DNA of 64,000 bases from Heracleum sosnowskyi (lineage: Eukaryota; Streptophyta; Magnoliopsida; Apiales; Apiaceae): the NCBI GenBank assembly GCA_030848705.1, contig CM061235.1, forward strand, positions 135,973,228-136,037,227, written 5' to 3'. Numbering within the stretch: position 1 is the first letter of the stretch; every line of letters begins with the position of its first letter. Both the position numbers and the translations under genes were made by a program. The notes under the pieces were generated by a model. That model had not been told where the DNA came from, made no database searches, and saw only the letters and a program-made list of their open reading frames with translations. Positions 1-10,839 of the stretch are shown here, one piece after another.

Positions 1-212
1 CCTTAGTGGAAAACCTTGAAAAAATTACTTATGAAGTTAAGTTTGAGTCTTCTCCAAGTGATGGTACCATCTCTAAGGTGACAAGCAAGTATTACACAAA
101 AGGCGATTTCATGCTTAAAGAAGAAGACATCAAGGCGGGCAAGGATAAAGTTCTGCTGATGTACAAAGTTGTTGAAGCCTACCTCCTCCAAAACCCTGAT
201 GCCTATGTCTAG
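1..212 (+). CDS. PR-10/Bet v 1 family protein, type A, module 1 (3' part of exon 2 only)
   Basis: The window opens inside exon 2 of a PR-10 gene. The first two bases finish an alanine codon, and the frame then runs to a TAG at 210-212. The visible 69 residues match the C-terminal half of the complete type A genes at 25795 and 40834 without a difference that I can see. They include the strand region YEVKF, the KGDFMLKEEDIKAGK segment and the last helix ending in LLQNPDAYV. PR-10 proteins are small cytosolic proteins with a hydrophobic cavity that binds plant ligands. They are often induced by stress or pathogens. Exon 1, the intron and the promoter lie left of the window. The downstream neighbour is a type B paralogue 2.5 kb away on the same strand. 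Confidence 0.95.
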   Translation, partial: LVENLEKITYEVKFESSPSDGTISKVTSKYYTKGDFMLKEEDIKAGKDKVLLMYKVVEAYLLQNPDAYV

Positions 213-319
213 TGGCCTTGTTGCCTTCTTAGCTGTTTCGTTCTCTTCAATAGGTCTTTATCTTATATAGGGGGTCTGTCATGTTGTTTTAAAACTTGGT
301 TTGTACCATTTCATTATGG

Positions 320-399
320 AATAAGGAGAGAATGGTTTTGACTCTGGGTCTTAACAATATATCTCTTGTAAGTTCTGTATTTCTATCTTAAAAAATAAA
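320..399 (+). terminator. 3'UTR block and poly(A) signal of the first type A gene
   Basis: A block starting AATAAGGAGAGA and ending CTCTGGGTCTT (320-352) recurs at the same relative place after types A, B and C. It is followed by AATAAA at 394-399, the likely polyadenylation signal. Confidence 0.7.
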
Positions 400-412
400 G
401 AAGCTTCTTCCT

Positions 413-2509
413 ACGATATCACTTTAATATGACAAAATTCATATTTTTATGTGGCTAATGTGCTGATATTGTCCTATATTCACTAGAATAGAATTTAAAA
501 CAATTGTGCAGGCTGCGGTAACTATTGAAACTCTCTAGTTTGAAGTGCATCTGCTGGATGTCAAGGTTGACAATATAAACATCTTCAACTTTATGACTGA
601 AAATATATTGACTTCAACTGAATGTATAAATGAGCGAGGGAGACGATAAGGTTATGTACAACCCGGAATTAGAAGGAAAAGAAATAGTGAATTTGGGGGA
701 TGACACTATCCAAGTAAATCTATCCCGAGTTCGTGCATAGAGGTGTTTCTCAAAACCTGAAACACCAGCTGGATGTATAACAATTGACTACAATAACATA
801 TTTAAGAACCGGGGATTTGAGTTGAGATCAAATTTATGTGAAAATAAGATAGTAGCCACTCCAGAGTCAGAGTATAGAGTACTAAATTTTTATATATGAA
901 CTACTTTTCTTTTTGAGGCATGAATATGAACTACTTGCTTTTTCCGTCTTCAAATACAAACATTTCTTCTATCTCTGAGTATGAAACAACATTCAAGCAA
1001 TGCAACAATACTTAACTTAAATTTATAACTAATAAACTAAAGTTAACAATTTTTTAGATTTAAAGTATAATTTGATGGCTATAGGTAAGAACTACAAAGT
1101 AAAAGAAACAACTGTTATAAAACTTCAAGGTCTACAGAATACAGATCAATCCCGAAGCATGATCTGGATTGGCTACTGGCATGTGCAACTTATAACTTCT
1201 CAGCAATGTTGGATCAAGCCTGAATGTTGTGGTCACCCTCCAATGAGACTTTCCATGTTCCCTTGGCAGCTCTCCATAGATGTGCGCCAGACAAGTCACC
1301 ACTTTCAACATATCCTAGCCTGTCTGTTAGAATATGGAAACCTCCTGAAAAAAGACTTAAAATAGAAAAGTGCAGGCAGGGCTTCTTCTTCTTCTTCCTT
1401 TCCCTAGCTTCCTGCTCCTTTTCTTGCTTCCAAGAGGCCAAAGGTCATTTGGTCTTTGGCTCTCCACATTTGCTCTTTGCCTCTTCTCGGAATTGTTAGA
1501 TAAGAAAAGTATATAGGTATTGAACTGGTTACTCGGGGGCCAGACACACTACACTTATATCCTCTGCATAACTATTATTATGTTTTTTCATTAACGATAC
1601 TAGTGGCAATCACATGCTGGCTGCTGCTATGTGTTACAAGCATCGACTTAATAGTTCTCAACAATAGAAGATACTTGTGTTTTATCTATTGAATCTGCGA
1701 TCCTAAGTTACAGTCCTTTCTTCAAGGAGAAAGTGCATTAGTCGAGCCTTTAATCTAAGTCGGTCGGGGTTATCACAGATTAATAGTATCTGAGTCAATG
1801 TCAGCAATTTCATTAATTTTAGTTACTAACTATGAAATTTCAGAGTAATTTAATCTCGACTCTGATCTAACATCTGATAACTTTTTCTCATTTTCAATGC
1901 TACTTTTATTTTAATTCGAGCGCCAATATATTGGATCGCTACCCGCCTACCACCATCAGAAGTACTAATTAGAAATATATACTATATACAGTAATTTATT
2001 TTTAGTTACAAGACCTTAGCCTTTGTCTAGCTTCTTAATATTGTACAACATTTTTTATGTATCACCTTTCCCTTTTGATACTGGTGCTTATCAATTGGAT
2101 GTAAGAAGATAAACAGTAAAACTCACCAGCCACCAAGAAAGACAAAAAATCAGAGTATCAGACCATTCCATTGAAAAAATTAGATTATAGATGCAATGAG
2201 GAGTTCTTTGGTAACAGAATATGTATGTTGCCACTACTTAAATCCAAGTGAAATTGTTATATGCTATATCAAATAAGCATGTTGGATTTTTGGACTCTCT
2301 ATAGCATTATATTTCTCATTATCTTTGTATGTTTCCTAATACCCAGAGATCCAAAGTTTTGTCTCTTGTGAACTTCTTTAAAAATATGTATCCATCATAT
2401 AAGAAACTAAAGGGTGTCCTTACCTCTTAGCCCCTTCTAGTCTTGCTGTCTTTGTGCTTCAATGTATATACCTTGCAGAGTAGCTTAATCATCATGGTCG
2501 CGTCAAATT
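413..2509. other. A-B spacer, copy 1, no supported gene
   Basis: This is AT-rich spacer DNA conserved at 26611-28716 and 41650-43755. Short open frames near 1072-1499 recur in all copies. They match no family I know, overlap on both strands and include a CTT microsatellite, so I do not call a gene. The segment 870-1200 is also distantly similar to 39460-40090, the upstream region of a type A gene. Confidence 0.6.
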
Positions 2510-2613
2510 GGACAAACACCAGAATATTTGTTCCCATTTGCCTTGGTTAACATGTCATGGTTGCACAATTAAAAAACACTTTAAACTGATCTCTCTGCTC
2601 ATCCTATAAATAT
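2510..2613 (+). promoter_or_regulatory. Core promoter of type B gene, module 1
   Basis: TATAAATAT lies at 2605-2613, about 100 bp before the ATG. A 25-bp footprint at 2510-2534 starts GGACAAACACC and ends ATTTGTTCC. It is shared with the type A and C promoters although the flanks differ. Confidence 0.7.
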
Positions 2614-2715
2614 CATCCTTTTACCATAACCCTTAATCAACCTCAAAAGCTCTTCACTTGTCTGATTAATTACCTCTCCTTTGTTTCCAATTTTCACCAA
2701 CACCTTTTAATAAAC

Positions 2716-3311
2716 ATGGGTTTCGCCAGCTACACTGATGAGTACACTTCCCCTATCGCTGCATCAAGGATCTTTAAGGCCTCCATCCTCGACTCTCACA
2801 ACTTGATTCCAAAACTCTTGCCACAAGGTATCCAGAGCATTAAACTCATTCAAGGCGATGGAGGAGCTGGAAGCATCAAGCAAATTAACTTTATTGATGG
2901 TCAGCTAATTTATTTTTGCTTTTTAAGACATGCATACACATAGATCTGCATTCTAGTAGAACATGATGAATGCTTATATACCAATTGTCTTACATCAATA
3001 TTACTCATGTAGGCCGCAATTTCAATAGTGTGAAATACCACATTGACGAGCTCAGTGAAGATAACTTTACCTATAACTATACTCTGTTGGAAGGTGATGC
3101 CTTAGTGGAAAACCTTGAAAAAATAACCTATGAGGTTAAGTTTGAGTCCTCTCCTAGTGGTGGTACTATCTCTAAGGTGACAAGCAAGTATTACACTAAA
3201 GGTGATTTCATGCTCAAGGAAGAGGACATCAAGGCGGGCAAGGAAAAGGTTTTGATGATGTACCAAGTTGTTGAAGCCTATCTCCTCCAAAACCCTGACG
3301 CCTACGTCTAG
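2716..3311 (+). CDS. PR-10/Bet v 1 family protein, type B, module 1 (CACTA inserted just after its stop)
   Basis: Two exons, 2716-2899 and 3013-3311, encode 160 residues. The 113-bp GT-AG intron splits a glycine codon after its first base (G|GC, residue 62), the position usual in the Bet v 1 family. Exon 1 carries the glycine-rich loop GDGGAGSIKQ at about residues 47-56. Exon 2 carries YEVKF and the C-terminal ligand-cavity helix ending in LLQNPDAYV. The 160-residue length is normal for PR-10. Type B differs from A and C by IKLIQG and by KEKVLMMYQ. The start follows a 5' leader of about 75 bases after the TATA box. The protein is identical to the type B copy at 43962. A 12.6-kb CACTA element begins at 3313, so the native 3'UTR and poly(A) signal now lie at 15887-16072. 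The coding sequence is intact, but 3' end formation must be changed. PR-10 proteins are soluble cytosolic ligand-binding proteins; the ligand here is unknown. Confidence 0.95.
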
Positions 3312-3312
3312 A

Positions 3313-3484
3313 CACTACAAGGAATTTCGATTCAGACTACGGATTTTATCCGTAGTCTGATACTGACAAACCCCGTTGTCTATCGGAGTGTCGTCTGTTA
3401 CACGCCTCAGACAACGGTTCGAAAACTGTTGTGTGTTAGAGCGAGGGACAACGACTGCATCTCTAGACGCCGTTGTCTGATAGC
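3313..3484. repeat. CACTA left terminus with hairpin and subterminal motifs
   Basis: Just inside the terminal repeat is a perfect inverted repeat: TCAGACTACGG and CCGTAGTCTGA around a 7-base loop (about 3332-3360). Its arms are variants of the TCAGACAACGG subterminal motif, which is then repeated in both orientations up to about 3480. Confidence 0.8.
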
Positions 3485-3499
3485 CAGAAACAACAACAG

Positions 3500-4140
3500 T
3501 TTGGGAAGCTACACAATAGTTTTAATTGAATACACACTTGTCTGAAAGGAAATCACACAATAGTTTTATCTCAATACACACTTGTCTAAAAGTAAATCAC
3601 ACAACATTATTATAGAATTTTTCCATTGTTGTTTAGGATGCTACACAATAGTTTTAATTGAATACACACGTGTCTGAAAGGAAATCACACAATAGTTTTA
3701 ATTGAATGCACACTTGTCTGAAAGGAAATCACACAATAGTTTTATCTCAATACACACTTGTCTAAAAGTAAATCACACAACATTATTATAGAATTTTTCC
3801 ATTGTTGTTTAGGATGCTACACAATAGTTTTAATTGAATACACACGTGTCTGAAAGGAAATCACACAATAGTTTTAATTGAATGCACACTTGTCTGAAAG
3901 GAAATCACACAATAGTTTTATCTCAATACACACTTGTCTAAAAGTAAATCACACAACATTATTATAGAATTTTTCCATTGTTGTTTAGGATGCTACACAA
4001 TAGTTTTAATTGAATACACACGTGTCTGAAAGGAAATCACACAATAGTTTTAATTGAATGCACACTTGTCTGAAATGAAATCACACAATAGTTTTAATTC
4101 AATCCACACTTGTCTAAAAGGAAATCACACAACATTCTTG
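3500..4140. repeat. 44-bp repeats in a 176-bp higher-order array (CACTA left subterminal region)
   Basis: A unit of about 44 bp (CACACAATAGTTTTAATTGA..., ending in a GTCTGAAAGGAAAT-type half) is repeated. Four variants make a 176-bp higher-order unit: the anchor GGATGCTACAC starts at 3636, 3812 and 3988. Later copies decay after about 4080. There is no coding potential. Confidence 0.9.
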
Positions 4141-4717
4141 TATAATTAATCCATTGTTGTTTGGGACTCTACACAATGGTTTGTTTAATTTAAACCGTTG
4201 TAAGAAATACAGTGCACAATGGTTTACGTTTAACAAGCATTGTTTGTTTGGATGATAAACAACATTATAATAAACAACATGACATTGTCTGATATGGTTT
4301 TTAACAAGTAAAACATTAAAGATGCCCTCATTGGCTAATCACATTTTAGACAATGGTTTATTTACGCAAACAATAAGCAATTGGACAATTCAATCGACAA
4401 GCAAAAAATGCACAAACCAACCAATATTTCACCATTACCACCAGGTTAATATTTCACCATTACCACCAGGTTCAAAACAATATTCACCAATAAACCAACT
4501 AATATTCATAAAAACATCCACAAACATTGGCCACGATTTCTAACAGGACTACTAACATATTTTGGGATGAACATATCCACAAAAAAGAGATAACATTTTA
4601 AATCAGGTTCATGTTAAATCGGTTCCTGCAATTACTCCACAGGAACTCCCAAAAGTACTTTAATATGTTCACCCAAAAATAACCAAAATGGCCAACTTAT
4701 ATTTTCTGAGCAAGCAC
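4141..4717. other. CACTA interior between left array and the Ulp1-like gene
   Basis: AT-rich sequence with decaying ACAATGGTTT motifs and one 23-bp tandem duplication (ATATTTCACCATTACCACC, about 4423-4470). It probably includes the 3'UTR of the minus-strand gene. No gene is supported. Confidence 0.5.
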
Positions 4718-7700
4718 CTAACTAGCGTGGTGCTTCATGACGAACTTTGCCCAATCAGTCTTGATTTCAACGATATCACTGGTGCTATAAGCCAGGTTGC
4801 CCCTCCGTGCCCACTGGAAAAAGAAACAATGCTAGTGTAAGTTTTCCGATGAATGTCACATTACAATACAAAAAACAAAAAACAAATGAAGCCAGGTTGT
4901 ACTGATTTTCCAATCTTATATGATTGAATACTGTACTGATTATCTTCACCAAATAAGGAAATTGCAATTTGGACCTTATTCGCAAAATTTAATTCCTTAT
5001 CTTCACATATTTCTTTCATAAAGCGCATCACAAACAAACCACAGTCTGTGGCCCCGTGCTGGAGAGGAACACCCTGAAAAATATTTTAAAAAAATATTAC
5101 ATGTCTACACTTAGAGAAAACAGATAAATTATTAAATACATTAATGAAAATTATTATACCGCCATATTCTCCCAAGGAATTTTCTTCTTGGAAATCTTTT
5201 TCGCTTTATCCTTGTAGAGTTTGATGCCACTACAACAAAACAATATAAATCAAGTCGACATTTTCCTTATCAATTGTTAAACCGATTCAAAATCAAAATA
5301 AAGTTTCTGGTGATACTAACTTGTCAACCACTTCTAACCATTCATCACTACCAAGTCGGCGCTTCAACGGGTCCATGTGGTAAACTACCTGAGCTTCTGG
5401 ATTCACAACAGTCAACGCCCAATGGTGCCTAGAAAATCATGAATTAACACGTCATAGATATACTATAAATTAGTTTCCAAGGGTATAATGGCAGAAGTGA
5501 ATTATAATTAGCACTTATAAACACGTAAATTATATCTCCAAGGTAATTTCATGTTACACTTACATCCAAAAGAAAGATAATAAAAATTATAGGATTTTGA
5601 TGATGTAGAGGAAGAACAAATAAAAAATAAAGTACTCACATATGGTTATAAGGCAACAAAAAATATTGGCCTGGCTTAGCATTTTGGAATCTGATAGAAA
5701 GCGCACGAGACCTCTGTGCTGAATTACCACAACCGATGGAGCCTATTGTGCCTGGATCAACGAACGCTACCATGTCGTTCATCTTGTGTTTTTTCAAATA
5801 TTCCTCTAATAAACTGTATACAAAAATAAACACGCATCAACACAAATTCTTAATTTCATTCAAGAAACTATTAATAAAGTCAACAAAAGTTACAAAACTT
5901 TAGAAGTTGGACACTTACTGAATATAAATGCAAATAGTGGAGCCTGATATTTCACCTCCAAAACACAAAGCATGCACATCTGATAAAAACAGAACCTGTT
6001 TTGGGGTTGATCCAAAAGCTTCTTCGCTTAGCTTAAAAGAGTATGAAACACCATCCCTCAACGCTTCATTTGCCCAGACCCACAAACGCTTCAAGCTAGG
6101 GGGTAATCTGCACCCATGTTAACCGCATACTCTACATTTCGATTAGATAAACAATCTGTAATCAACTTGTACTTGTTCTTCTTTGCAGGAATATTCTTGG
6201 CCTCCTGAAAAGGAAAAATTTAAGAAAAAGGCATAGAAAGATCTAAAATACAATATCTAAGTTTTATTCTTTACATCCAAAATAGAATGATCCATTAAGT
6301 AAAGGAGAATATAAAGCATGGTTTTATTCTTTACATCTAAAATACAATATCTAAGTTGTACAAATTTTATTAACAATATTGTAATATATTCTGAATTTAA
6401 AGGATTAAACAGAATTTAACCTTCGGAGTGGGAGTGGGATTCACTTGAACACTGCTTGTATTCACTTCCAGTATTAGATCTCTTGGCCATGCAATATATG
6501 TTCCAAGAGCTTGTTCCACAGTCACGATTTCATCGTCGATTGGGAAAGGAATCTCAACAGCTCCTTGGATTACACGAGTAATTGAAACTCGCGCATTCTC
6601 TTTTGACAGTGGTTTTCCATGAAGAACATCACTAACTGTATCAATTGTTGCATAAGCAACAACATTTGTCCGGGACCCAATTGCCAATTCCCACTCCAAA
6701 CAACCACCAACTGGTAATACCGGAGTTATCACTTGATCAGCTTCCGCTTGCACTTGATCAGCTTCCTTACACACATTCTCCACCTCAGTTTTCTTCTCAT
6801 CTTGTTTCTCTTCTTCCAACAAATCTTTATCAACCAGATCCAGTTTCTTCTTTACACCTTTTTACAAATCCAACTCCTCATTAGAAGGTCCATCCTTGCA
6901 ACAACTTGCTTGCTGTGAACCCAAATTTGGACTAGAATATGTCCCTGTATTCTTTACACAAAAAGTTGCTTTCAACTTCTCTATCTCTTGAGCCCAATAA
7001 GCATCTCGCTCATTAATAATCCGAGAAGTCTCTTCTGACATAAACTGTTGAATACCCTCTTGGATCTTATCTTTGATTGTCTTGGCCTTCTTCTTCCTCG
7101 GAAGATCAAAGTACACAGATGGTTTAACACGAGTCCCCTGGCCGCGTACTCGTCCTGGGTGTTCAGGTTTACCGAGCACCATGGTCAAAACATCATCAGT
7201 GCCTTCCTCTGTTACTTCTCCATTAGCAACTCTTTGTTTCATCGTCTCCTAAATTATGAACAAAAAAATGAAGTAGTTCAATAGTAACTCAGATTTTGTT
7301 GGTCAAGAATTTTAATTATAACACAAATGAATAACTTACAATATTCGAAGCAATAATTTTGAGTTCTTCTGTCACAAGTTCCCCATCTTTATCCTTCCGT
7401 GCCTCCAACCATGTAGTTGATCGATCTATCTCCAAATCAAGTTCCTCTTTAGACTCCGACAGTAAAGATTTACTAATACGATCAGCAATCAGCTCTTCTT
7501 CAAGGTTAGCATAGCCCTTGCGAGATATTCGATGAGGATATTCATTTTCCAGCCTTCTCCTTTTCTGTTCGGCATGGATTTCCTTTATAAAAAAAACACC
7601 AAAAGCTTAGCAACAAAGATGAATTTTTGCTATCTGAAAATTTTGTAAACAACCAAGGTGAAAAACTCACAAGGAATTCAGGTGTTAAACGGGAAGCAAC

Positions 7701-8476
7701 GAACATGTCCCAGTGCGCCTTCTCGATAAAGGAGTAGTCAGCTGGAGGAGACTCTAGCAAATTAAGCTGTTCACGATATGGAAGCACATATTTGTTTGTT
7801 AGTTTGGACTTAAACTCCCTCCACTTCTGGTTCGCTGATTGCCACACCATCTTTCTAGCTGACGCTGGAACATCAAATGCCATCTACATACATAAAAAGT
7901 ATTAACTTAGGTTGTAGGAAGCATATGTGTATTAACTTAGTAGGTAGTCATTATTAATACAAATAAAAAGTATTAGTTACCTGCACACAATCCCAAATCT
8001 TAGTTTTCCTTTCTTTTGGAACTTTTTTCCATGTATTATACCAAATTGGGGGTTTAGTTCTTGCAAGAACCCCAATATATGATTGCATCTCCGATGCTGC
8101 TTTACCATACGGTTCACCCTTTGCATTGAAATCCACTGGCAGCTTGAGGCCCAAAATCTTACGTCTAACAATCCTCTGCATTGTAACAGCTCCGCGTTTT
8201 AAAAGCTTAAGTCCATCTTTAGGTAGCGGTTCATCCACTTGTTTCCTCATCTTTGACAATTTCTTTTTTAGGTTGGTAGAAATAGCCTTCCTCTTTACAG
8301 ATTGAGGGGAAGAATTTTCAGAGTGTGGTTTGGCCTCTGACAGGGTCTTTATAGCCTTCCTCTTTACAGATTGAGGGGAAGAATTTTCAGAGTGTGCTTT
8401 GGTCTTTTTTAAAGCCTTCATAATGTGCAAGGCTGTGGCTTCAGAATTTGGTTTTCTTGAATACTTCTTAGGTATT
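4718..8476 (-). pseudogene. CACTA second gene: plant Transposase_24 region plus Ulp1-like C48 cysteine protease, broken
   Basis: Ten minus-strand exons can be joined at GT-AG sites: 8476-7981, 7883-7671, 7582-7340, 7248-6421, 6204-5919, 5813-5640, 5428-5321, 5229-5160, 5073-4975, 4813-4718. The first four encode a Ptta/En/Spm Transposase_24-type region (for example PIWYNTWKKVP, WREFKSKLT, YPHRISRKGYANLEEE), followed by an acidic, lysine-rich linker. The last exons encode a Ulp1-type peptidase with the triad in order: His in MHHWALTVVN, Asp in YHMDPLK, Cys in TDCGLFVMRF. Two faults are visible. An in-frame TAA lies at 6862-6864. The exon around 6204-5919 has the wrong length modulo 3, with the frame changing near 6107. 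Either could be a true mutation or an unrecognised intron; a splice acceptor at 6108 would restore the phase downstream. The 5' start is uncertain (an ATG near 8421 or an upstream exon). A 23-residue duplication (HSENSSPQSVKRKAI) lies near 8281-8400. Ulp1-like domains occur in several plant transposon families; their role there is not settled. Confidence 0.85.
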
Positions 8477-8703
8477 CTGCACAACACAAAGATTAGATTA
8501 GGTAACCAGTTCTTCATACTACCCAAATCAGAAGATTTAAACATAGTACACACACAACATATATGAATTAGATATACTAAATATATATGTGAATCAGAAA
8601 ATTTAAACATAGTACACAAAAATATATAAAAAAATGACATGCACATATATACTAAAGAATCCCACCTAACAGATATTACACAAAATATAAGAAAAATGAC
8701 ATG

Positions 8704-8812
8704 CACAAACATACTCAAATAATCAACCCCACAAACATACTCAAATAATCAACCCCACAAACATACTCAAATAATCAACCCCACAAACATACTCAAATAA
8801 TCAACCCCACAA
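8704..8812. repeat. 26-bp tandem repeat, about 4 copies
   Basis: The unit ACAAACATACTCAAATAATC plus AACCCC repeats head to tail. It lies between the two divergent CACTA genes, next to the presumed start of the minus-strand gene. Confidence 0.9.
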
Positions 8813-9446
8813 AATACATATAGATTTTATTTAACATATGTGAAAATTGCTCAAAATAAAACATAGCATATCATCAAAATACCATTAAAATAACAACCCC
8901 ACAAATAAATTCCAAATCGGTAATAATAAATTGAGAGTAATAGAGATTGAGAGTAAAAGAGATTTATAGCAAATTCCAAATCGGTAATAATAAATTGAGA
9001 GTAATAGAGATTGAGTAATACCTCATGAGAAAAGGGGGAAATGAGATAGAGTGAGAGAGTGAAAAGGGGGAACTGAGATTGAGTTATGGAGAGAGAATTT
9101 AGGGCGAGAGAAAAGGGGGGAAATGAGATAGAGTGAGAGAGTGAAAAGGGGGGAAATGATATCGAGTGAAAAGGGGGGCGAGAGAGTTGTATAATTTAGG
9201 GTTGGATATCAGTTTGTCGGCCCAATTTGACCAGGCCATGCACATGGATCACCAACGGCCCAATGATATGTTGTGTTCTAAGACGTACCGGCCCACATAT
9301 CAAAAATCAAAATCAAAACCTAGAAAATAAATTGATTTGAATTGAATATATATAAATAAAAGTTAAAAGTAAATAAATCCCAACACATACATATTCCCTG
9401 TGTATATTTACTAAAACACTAGGGTTTGATTGGGGGTGTAAAAATG
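8813..9446. other. CACTA central intergenic region, GA-rich repeats
   Basis: A 57-bp-scale duplication (AAATTCCAAATCGGTAATAA near 8906 and 8970) is followed by purine-rich GAGAGAGTGAAAAGGGGG repeats (9030-9190). This may hold the divergent promoter or leader of the minus-strand gene. No gene is seen. Confidence 0.5.
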
Positions 9447-10310
9447 GCGGTGGAGATCTTGTAGGTCACTAGTATATTGACTGGTTTCGGTAACTAGTGC
9501 TTTGTCCCGAATTTCTGTTCTATTTTTTAAAAAACATTTCTCGACAATCCAACTGAACGGATGTCAATATATATCTAATATATTGATATTCCCAAATTTT
9601 CAAAAAAAATAATAATAATCTGGTCGGAGATCTAAGTAGATCACTACTATTCTGATTTGTACTAGTAACTAGCGCTTTGTCATGGATTTCTGGTTCTATT
9701 TTTCTAAAAACATTTCTCGACAATCCAACCGTACGAATGTCAATATATATCTAATATAATGATATTCCCAAATTTTCAAAAAAAATAATAATAATCTGGT
9801 CGGAGATCTAAGTAGATCACTACTATTCTGATTTGTACTAGTAACTAGCGCTTTGTCATGGATTTCTGGTTCTATTTTTCTAAAAACATTTCTCGACAAT
9901 CCAACTGTACGAATGTCAATATATATCTAATATATTGATATTCCCAAATTTTCAAAAAAAATAATAATAATCTGGTCGGAGATCTAAGTAGATCACTACT
10001 ATTCTGATTTGTACTAGTAACTAGCGCTTTGTCATGGATTTCTGGTTCTATTTTTCTAAAAACATTTCTCGACAATCCAACCGTACGAATGTTAATATAT
10101 ATCTAATATATTGATATTCCCAAATTTTCAAAAAAAATAATAATAATTTGGTTGGAGATCTAAGTAGATCACTACTATTCTGATTTGTACTAGTAACTAG
10201 CGCTTTGTCAAGGATTTTTGGTTCTATTTTTCTAAAAACATTTCTCGACAATCCAACCGTACGGATGTCAATATATATCTAATATATTGATATTCAAAAA
10301 ATTTCAAAAA
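9447..10310. repeat. 176-bp tandem array, about 5 copies (CACTA interior)
   Basis: The anchor TGGTCGGAGATCTAAGTAG starts at 9621, 9797 and 9973, exactly 176 bp apart, with a diverged copy near 10149 and a decayed first copy from 9447. Four overlapping minus-strand open frames of 67 codons recur with the period. They are repeat artefacts, because 176 is not a multiple of three. Confidence 0.93.
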
Positions 10311-10384
10311 TAAATAAATTAATTTGGTCATTAAAATTTAATATTTATTAAACAAATTGGTTTTTCTAGAGAAGTGGTTATTTG

Positions 10385-10495
10385 TAAAATACCGTTGTCT
10401 CAAGTGATGCCAGATAACGGTTTTGGACAAATAACCGTTGTCTGGTCTTTAACAAAGGTTTCTCATAATAATATCGTTGTCTGACACTAGTTATT
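10385..10495. promoter_or_regulatory. Internal cluster of subterminal GTTGTCTGA motifs
   Basis: ACCGTTGTCTCA, CAGATAACGG, AACCGTTGTCTGG and ATCGTTGTCTGA occur within about 110 bp. They are otherwise found only near the element's ends. They lie about 1 kb upstream of the transposase ATG, so they may be regulatory sites for the transposase promoter, or the scar of a nested end. Confidence 0.5.
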
Positions 10496-10539
10496 TTTTT
10501 TGAACAATTATATTTGAGACTTTTATTATTAATAAAATG

Positions 10540-10604
10540 CATAAAATCGAGGTAATTACATAAAATCGACGTAATTACATAAAATCGACGTAATTACATA
10601 AAAT
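10540..10604. repeat. 19-bp tandem repeat
   Basis: CATAAAATCGACGTAATTA repeats about 3.4 times in the transposase upstream region. Confidence 0.85.
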
Positions 10605-10839
10605 ATTCATATCTTTATTATTAACAATTATATTTTGAATAAAAAAAACAATTATATTTTGAAATATTACATAAAATTATTTCTATACCTATTATTATCT
10701 TTGTCTGAACAATGAATACTTTTCAGACACATACACATGTCTACCGACTTTGTCTCGACCAAGCCGCCGCTCGAACATATACACGTAACCACAGTCGAAC
10801 ATATACACATATACACAGTTCAAATCGACAAAATAATAC

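Larger units (their letters stand above)
1..3312 (+). repeat. Tandem PR-10 array, A-B segment, copy 1 (left part)
   Basis: This stretch is repeated almost base for base at 26199-29519 and 41238-44558. It holds the end of a type A gene, a 2.1-kb spacer and a full type B gene. Copy 1 is interrupted at 3312 by a CACTA element, and the copy resumes at 15887. A short CTT run near 1380-1396 is 9 bp shorter here than in copies 2 and 3. Confidence 0.95.

Noticed and set aside
1072..1499. Overlapping open frames repeated in the three A-B spacers (also 27270-27706 and 42309-42745)
   Set aside because: They are conserved only because the whole spacer is duplicated. They overlap on both strands, include a CTT run of variable length and match no known family.
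8704..8812. CRISPR-like look of the 26-bp repeats
   Set aside because: The repeats are directly head to tail without unique spacers, and the DNA is plant nuclear DNA.
9520..10251. Four similar 67-codon minus-strand open frames
   Set aside because: They recur every 176 bp inside a tandem array. 176 is not a multiple of 3, so they are repeat shadows.
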